Under the pieces are notes generated by a model that worked only from the letters and a program-made list of their open reading frames with translations, had not been told where the DNA came from and searched no databases. This document shows positions 34,434-38,749 of a stretch of DNA of 38,749 bases, piece after piece. Every line of letters starts with the position of its first letter. Positions within the stretch are counted from its first letter, which is position 1. This DNA is from an uncultured Bacilli bacterium (GTDB lineage: Bacteria > Bacillota_I > Bacilli_A > RFN20 > CAG-826), in the NCBI GenBank assembly GCA_944351395.1, contig CALVPP010000006.1, positions 1 to 38,749 on the forward strand, written 5' to 3'. The position numbers and the translations under genes were made by a program.

Positions 34434-36773
34434 ATGTCTAAATCACTTTCTTTATCTGTGCATGACTTAGTCGACTTTTTGTTAAGAAAAGGTGATATCA
34501 ATTCTTTCATCTACTCTAACGAAACGATGCAAGAAGGAACTAGACTTCATTCTTCTTATCAAAAAAATCAAGACACGAATTACGTGAGCGAATATTTTTT
34601 AAAAGAAACTTTTTATGTGGAAGATTATGAAGTTACTTTAGAAGGTCGAGCAGATGGAGTAATATTTGGCGATGTCGCAACGATTGAGGAGATAAAGTCT
34701 ACCGTTATCGATTTAGATCAGTTTAAGGAAGAACAAGAAGAATGGCATCTAGGGCAGGCAAAATGTTACGCTCTCATGCTCGCTCATTCGTTAAACGCCG
34801 AAAGAGTGAACGTGAATTTAATCTACATCTCGCAAATTTCTAATTCGCACATGAAGAAATTCACTTATTCTTTTAATGTCCATGAATTGGAATTTTTCGT
34901 CACTTCACTCATTGAAGAATACTTATCTTTTCAATCAATTATGACAAGGCACGTTTTCAAACGTGACGAATCGATAAATAAGCTAGAATTTCCTTTTTAC
35001 GAATTACGCGATGGTCAAGAAGAAATGATGCTCGCAGTTGATAAAACTATCAAAAATAAAAAGCGACTATTCATCGAAGCGCCTACTGGCATTGGTAAGA
35101 CGATGGCCTCTATTTTTCCATCGTTAAAGAGTCTTTACCAGGGCGAGATTGATAGAATTTTTTATCTCACCGCTAAAGGAAGTGGTAAGGCTAGTGCGAT
35201 GAATGCTTTGAATGTATTAAGAAATGAAGGATTACATATCACTAGTGTTACTTTGACGGCGAAAGAAAAAATATGTCCTAATGATATAAAAACATGTGTT
35301 CCGAGCAAATGTCCTTTTGCTAGAGGATATTATTCTAAAATTTTTAATGTTTTAAAAGAAAGTTTTTCTACATATTCTAATTTTGATTTAGAGACAATTT
35401 TAAAAATAGCCCACACTCACGAAGTTTGTCCTTTCGAACTACAATTAGATATTTCGACATTTGTTTCCTTTATCATCGGTGATTACAATTATTTTTTTGA
35501 TCCAGGTGCTTATTTGCGTCGCCATTTTGATGAAGATAGTGCATATCATTTAGTTTTAGTAGATGAAGCACACAATTTAATCGATAGAAGTAAAGAAATG
35601 TATAGTGCGTCTTTTGATTTAAAAGATTTTTTAGATGCAAAAGATGACATGAAGAAATGGGGCAGAAAAAAGTTAAATAGCGCTTATTTATCATTAGTTA
35701 AATATTTAAAAACATTAAAAGAACAAATAGGTGAATTAAATGAATTAAAAGTTGATTTTTTACCAAGTGAGTTATACGTTCATATTAACGCTTTTAAAGA
35801 AGCGATGGTTTATTTTCTTACAAAATATGAAGAAGACGCGACTGAAAAAATGCTCGATATCTATCATAATTTGTTGACCTTTTCTAGCGTTGATGACGCT
35901 AAAGATGATACTTATATCACCTATTATGAAAACTACGGCAAGGATCATTTTATAGTGCATCTTTATACGATAGACGCACATGCATATTTAGTAAATATGC
36001 TTTCGAGGGTTAATACGACCATTTTTTATAGCGGTACTTTAACACCTATGGACTATTACGTGCGTTCATTGGGAGATGATGACGATAATATGACAATAGC
36101 GTCTCCTTTCCCACAAAATAATTTTTTATTCATCGCTTATCCTTCTTTATCCTTACGATATCAAGATAGATCGAATACTATATTAGAAGTAAAAAATATA
36201 ATCATCGAAGCTTGTTCTCATAAAATTGCCAATTATCTCGTCTTTGCACCAAGTTATGAATATTTAAATCAGTTGAAAGAAGTATTTAATCACGTCGACA
36301 ATTTGAATATTCTTTTCCAGAAGAAAGACATGGGCGTAGACGAAGTGGATGATTTTTTAAGCAATTTCGAAAAAAATCCGCAGGTGACCACAATTGGCTT
36401 TGCAGTTTTAGGAGGCGTGTTTGCTGAAGGAGTGGATTTAGCAGAAGACCGCCTGAGTGGTGTCATCTGTGTGACGGTAGGACTACCTAAACCATCTTTA
36501 CCTCGGGAAGAGATGAAAAAATATCACGACGAAAATGAAGAAAATGGCTTTGCTTTTGCTTACTTTAATCCAGGCATCATGCGTTTATTACAAGCCTTTG
36601 GGCGAGTCATCCGTTCACCTTATGATCGTGGCTTTGCTCTTTTAATTGATCATCGCGCCGTATGGAAATCTTATTACGATGTTTTTAAAAATAAGTATCA
36701 AAATGTGCGTAGAGTGGATAATGTTAGGCAATTAAATTATGTCATTAATAATTTTTGGAAAGAGAAAAAGTAA
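34434..36773 (+). CDS. PD-(D/E)XK nuclease fused to an XPD/DinG-like Fe-S helicase
   Basis: This 779-residue protein joins a RecB/Cas4-like nuclease to a superfamily 2 helicase. The nuclease (about 1-170) shows His39, Asp74 (GRADG), EIK (Glu86, Lys88) and QAKCY (Gln108, Tyr112), the full PD-(D/E)XK set with the QxxxY motif. The helicase has Walker A APTGIGKT (216-223), DEAH (377-380) and a conserved end motif QAFGRVIRS. Four cysteines (281, 288, 293, 332) between Walker A and DEAH form the predicted iron-sulfur cluster of the XPD/DinG family. It probably unwinds and trims DNA in repair or R-loop removal. It follows fmt by four bases. The exact pathway is unknown. Confidence 0.88.
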   Translation: MSKSLSLSVHDLVDFLLRKGDINSFIYSNETMQEGTRLHSSYQKNQDTNYVSEYFLKETFYVEDYEVTLEGRADGVIFGDVATIEEIKSTVIDLDQFKEEQEEWHLGQAKCYALMLAHSLNAERVNVNLIYISQISNSHMKKFTYSFNVHELEFFVTSLIEEYLSFQSIMTRHVFKRDESINKLEFPFYELRDGQEEMMLAVDKTIKNKKRLFIEAPTGIGKTMASIFPSLKSLYQGEIDRIFYLTAKGSGKASAMNALNVLRNEGLHITSVTLTAKEKICPNDIKTCVPSKCPFARGYYSKIFNVLKESFSTYSNFDLETILKIAHTHEVCPFELQLDISTFVSFIIGDYNYFFDPGAYLRRHFDEDSAYHLVLVDEAHNLIDRSKEMYSASFDLKDFLDAKDDMKKWGRKKLNSAYLSLVKYLKTLKEQIGELNELKVDFLPSELYVHINAFKEAMVYFLTKYEEDATEKMLDIYHNLLTFSSVDDAKDDTYITYYENYGKDHFIVHLYTIDAHAYLVNMLSRVNTTIFYSGTLTPMDYYVRSLGDDDDNMTIASPFPQNNFLFIAYPSLSLRYQDRSNTILEVKNIIIEACSHKIANYLVFAPSYEYLNQLKEVFNHVDNLNILFQKKDMGVDEVDDFLSNFEKNPQVTTIGFAVLGGVFAEGVDLAEDRLSGVICVTVGLPKPSLPREEMKKYHDENEENGFAFAYFNPGIMRLLQAFGRVIRSPYDRGFALLIDHRAVWKSYYDVFKNKYQNVRRVDNVRQLNYVINNFWKEKK

Positions 36774-36799
36774 ATAGTGAACTAAAGTTCATCATTTTG

Positions 36800-36805
36800 T
36801 ATAAT
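36800..36805 (+). promoter_or_regulatory. Leaderless -10 of lepA
   Basis: A perfect TATAAT ends 7 bases before the lepA ATG at 36813, with no ribosome site in the gap. Transcription should begin at or just before the start codon. The -35 region is weak. Confidence 0.6.
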
Positions 36806-36812
36806 GTAATGC

Positions 36813-38627
36813 ATGCAAGATTATCGTCAATTGATTAGAAATTTCTCTATCATCGCTCATATTGATCACGGTAAATCGACTTTAGCCGATAGGCTTTTAG
36901 AATACACGGGAACCGTTTCTAAAAGGGAAATGAAGGATCAATACTTGGATTCCATGGAATTGGAAAGAGAAAGAGGTATCACTATTAAATTGAATGCTGT
37001 AACCTTCCCATATCGAGCAAAAGATGGCATGACTTATCTATTCAATCTCATAGACACTCCCGGGCATGTCGACTTTACTTACGAAGTATCTCGCTCTCTT
37101 GCTGCGTGTGAAGGAGCGCTTCTCGTCGTCGACGCGACGCAAGGAGTAGAAGCACAAACGCTCGCCAATGTCTATCTAGCAGTAGACCAAAATTTGACGA
37201 TTATTCCAGTTATCAATAAAATTGATTTGCCAAGCGCAGATGTCGAAAGAACGTTAGATGAAATTGAAAAGAAAATTGGTTTAGATAGAAACGATGCCAT
37301 TTTTGTCTCTGCTAAAACTGGAGAAAACATCGAGGAGGTTTTAGAAGCTATCGTTTCCAAAATTCCTTCTCCAAGTGGAAATATAAACGCTCCATTACGA
37401 GCGCTGATATTTGATTCTTTTTACGATTCATATCGGGGCGTTATTTTGCAAATTCGTGTAAAAGATGGTGAGATTAAGACTGGCGATAAAATTTACTTAA
37501 TGGGTATTCAAAAAGAGTATCAAGTGACGGAAGTAGGACTCAGAAACCCAAAAGAGACGAAAGTTGATAGTTTAAAAGCAGGTGAAGTAGGTTATATTGC
37601 GGCACAAATTAAAGATATAAAAGATGTTAGACCAGGTGACACTATCACCTTAAAAGATAATATGGCAAATGAACCGCTAGTGGGATATCGTCATGTCACG
37701 CCACTCGTATTTTCTGGTATCTTTCCTAGCGATTCAAAAAAATATAACGATTTAAAGGAAGCATTGGAAAAACTCGCATTAAACGACGCTAGTCTTACAT
37801 TTGAAATGGAAACATCAAAAGCTTTGGGATTTGGCTTCCGTTGTGGTTTTTTAGGTCTTTTGCACATGGATATAATTCAAGAAAGATTAGAGAGGGAATA
37901 CGGATTAGATTTAATACTTACCGCTCCTAGCGTCATTTATCACGTCAATCTCACTAATGGCGAACAAATTTCTTTGGACAATCCTGCTAAAATGCCAGAT
38001 CTGACGCGTATAAAATCGATTGAAGAGCCTTTTGTTGAAGTTAATATTATGACTCCTCAAGAATTCGTCGGTCCAATCATGACTTTATGCGAAGATAAAA
38101 GAGGAATATATAAGTCCTTAGATTATTTTGATGAAACGAGGATGCAAGTCGTCTATCTTCTTCCTCTAGCTGAAATCGTCTACTCTTTTTACGATCGCTT
38201 AAAAAGTGTTTCAAAGGGCTATGCTTCGTTAGATTATCATTATGATAGTTATCGCGAAGAAAAATTAGCAAAAATGGATATTTTACTCAATGGTCAAGTA
38301 GTGGATGCGCTTTCATCTATCGTCTATAAGCCAAATGCCTATCAACGCGCATTAAATCTCGTCACAAAACTAAAAAACGTCATTCCTCGTCAGCAATTTG
38401 AAGTTCCTATTCAAGCTAGCATTAATGGTAAAATTATCGCCCGTGCTGACGTAAAAGCTGTAAGAAAAGATGTTTTAGCAAAATGTTATGGTGGCGATAT
38501 TTCACGAAAGAAAAAATTATTAGAAAAACAAAAACAAGGTAAGAAACGTATGAAAGCTGTTGGCAACGTCGAACTTCCACAAGAAGCTTTTATGTCTGTC
38601 TTAACTTTAGATGATGAAGATAAGTGA
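36813..38627 (+). CDS. lepA: Elongation factor 4 (LepA)
   Basis: LepA is a ribosome-dependent GTPase linked to back-translocation and 30S assembly. The 604-residue protein starts [29 protein letters not shown], which includes the G1 loop and closely matches the family start, so the ATG at 36813 is firm. It has DTPGHVDF (G3), NKID (G4), the LepA-type domains III and V, and the C-terminal [15 protein letters not shown] tail. The Bacillus order places lepA downstream of holA-rpsT, as here, with three other genes inserted. It has no Shine-Dalgarno site. Confidence 0.97.
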   Translation: MQDYRQLIRNFSIIAHIDHGKSTLADRLLEYTGTVSKREMKDQYLDSMELERERGITIKLNAVTFPYRAKDGMTYLFNLIDTPGHVDFTYEVSRSLAACEGALLVVDATQGVEAQTLANVYLAVDQNLTIIPVINKIDLPSADVERTLDEIEKKIGLDRNDAIFVSAKTGENIEEVLEAIVSKIPSPSGNINAPLRALIFDSFYDSYRGVILQIRVKDGEIKTGDKIYLMGIQKEYQVTEVGLRNPKETKVDSLKAGEVGYIAAQIKDIKDVRPGDTITLKDNMANEPLVGYRHVTPLVFSGIFPSDSKKYNDLKEALEKLALNDASLTFEMETSKALGFGFRCGFLGLLHMDIIQERLEREYGLDLILTAPSVIYHVNLTNGEQISLDNPAKMPDLTRIKSIEEPFVEVNIMTPQEFVGPIMTLCEDKRGIYKSLDYFDETRMQVVYLLPLAEIVYSFYDRLKSVSKGYASLDYHYDSYREEKLAKMDILLNGQVVDALSSIVYKPNAYQRALNLVTKLKNVIPRQQFEVPIQASINGKIIARADVKAVRKDVLAKCYGGDISRKKKLLEKQKQGKKRMKAVGNVELPQEAFMSVLTLDDEDK

Positions 38628-38749
38628 TTTTTTCTTATAGATGAACATAGCATATTTTGCCATAAAAAAATGTTGTTAATTGAAAAACAAAATGCAACAA
38701 ATGTTTGAAATATATTTCATTTAATAAAATCAAACAAATTGAAAGGACA
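38628..38749 (+). promoter_or_regulatory. Intergenic region before the next gene, with a palindrome
   Basis: These 122 bases hold no ORF. They end in GAAAGGA, a ribosome site for a gene just past the window (in Bacillus, hemN/hrcA would follow lepA). A perfect 14-bp palindrome, TGAAATATATTTCA (38706-38719), overlaps TTGAAA (38705-38710), and -10-like TAAAAT lies at 38725-38730, though the spacing is short. An operator is possible. No CIRCE (HrcA) element was seen. A clear lepA terminator was not found. Confidence 0.3.

Noticed and set aside
38668-38699. TGTTG/CAACA repeat after lepA as a terminator
   Set aside because: Only 5 bp with a 19-base loop and no T-run.
38628-38749. CIRCE element for HrcA before the next gene
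   Set aside because: No TTAGCACTC-N9-GAGTGCTAA-like repeat is present.
1-38749. CRISPR array, insertion sequence, prophage, tRNA or rRNA genes
   Set aside because: No spaced short repeats, transposase motifs, phage genes or tRNA-like cloverleafs were recognised on either strand.
1-38749. Mycoplasma-type genetic code (TGA as Trp)
   Set aside because: Many genes end in TGA (for example ribF, ftsK, comEC) and Trp is written TGG.

Overview
This window is a dense chromosomal segment from a low-GC Firmicute, most likely a host-associated uncultured member of the Bacilli (the Erysipelotrichales / RF39 / Acholeplasma-side lineages fit best; this placement is inference). Supporting signs are AT-rich DNA, standard use of TAA, TAG and TGA as stops with TGG for Trp, AGGAGG-type ribosome sites, a T-box leader on alaS, and gene neighbourhoods that follow Bacillus subtilis: truB-ribF-rpsO-pnp...rnjB-ftsK/spoIIIE, mnmA-alaS-ruvX-yrzB-greA, and comEA-comEC-holA-rpsT...lepA. 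There are no tRNA or rRNA genes, insertion sequences, phage genes or CRISPR arrays. There is no gene-free stretch over 300 bases; the longest is the alaS T-box leader (269 bases between genes).

Layout. 1-2.3 kb: truB, ribF and rpsO, the last with a structured leader that looks like an S15 autoregulatory pseudoknot. 2.3-2.4 kb: a 34-residue membrane micropeptide. 2.5-13.6 kb: one long forward block holding pnp, a lipoprotein nuclease with Ig-like repeats, an RNase J2-like protein with a degraded active site, the DNA translocase FtsK/SpoIIIE, acpS and a type I pullulanase. 13.6-20.3 kb: an SSB-like mini-protein, plsC, then alternating-strand genes for an rRNA m5C methyltransferase, pyrimidine nucleoside phosphorylase, RarA, Dtd and MnmA. 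20.3-23.3 kb: a large surface-anchored nuclease. 23.3-31.0 kb: T-box/alaS, ruvX, a DUF1292 protein, greA, comEA, comEC and holA. 31.0-33.4 kb: rpsT and an acyl-activating ligase fused to a carrier domain, both on the minus strand. 33.4 kb to the end: fmt, a nuclease-helicase fusion (DinG/XPD-like) and lepA.

How the genes fit together. Most are housekeeping: tRNA and rRNA modification, translation, RNA decay, replication and repair. A second theme is scavenging. Two secreted endonuclease I enzymes with opposite domain order, the ComEA/ComEC DNA-import channel and a pyrimidine nucleoside phosphorylase could together turn external DNA into usable nucleotides. The ligase-ACP fusion, AcpS and PlsC could similarly turn free fatty acids into phospholipid.

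The most unusual signal is about expression, not gene content. At least six, and up to eight, transcription-unit heads (truB, the micropeptide, plsC, rarA, dtd, holA, fmt, lepA) have a -10-like hexamer a few bases upstream of the start codon and no Shine-Dalgarno site. This implies leaderless or near-leaderless mRNAs, used alongside ordinary SD-led genes in the same window.
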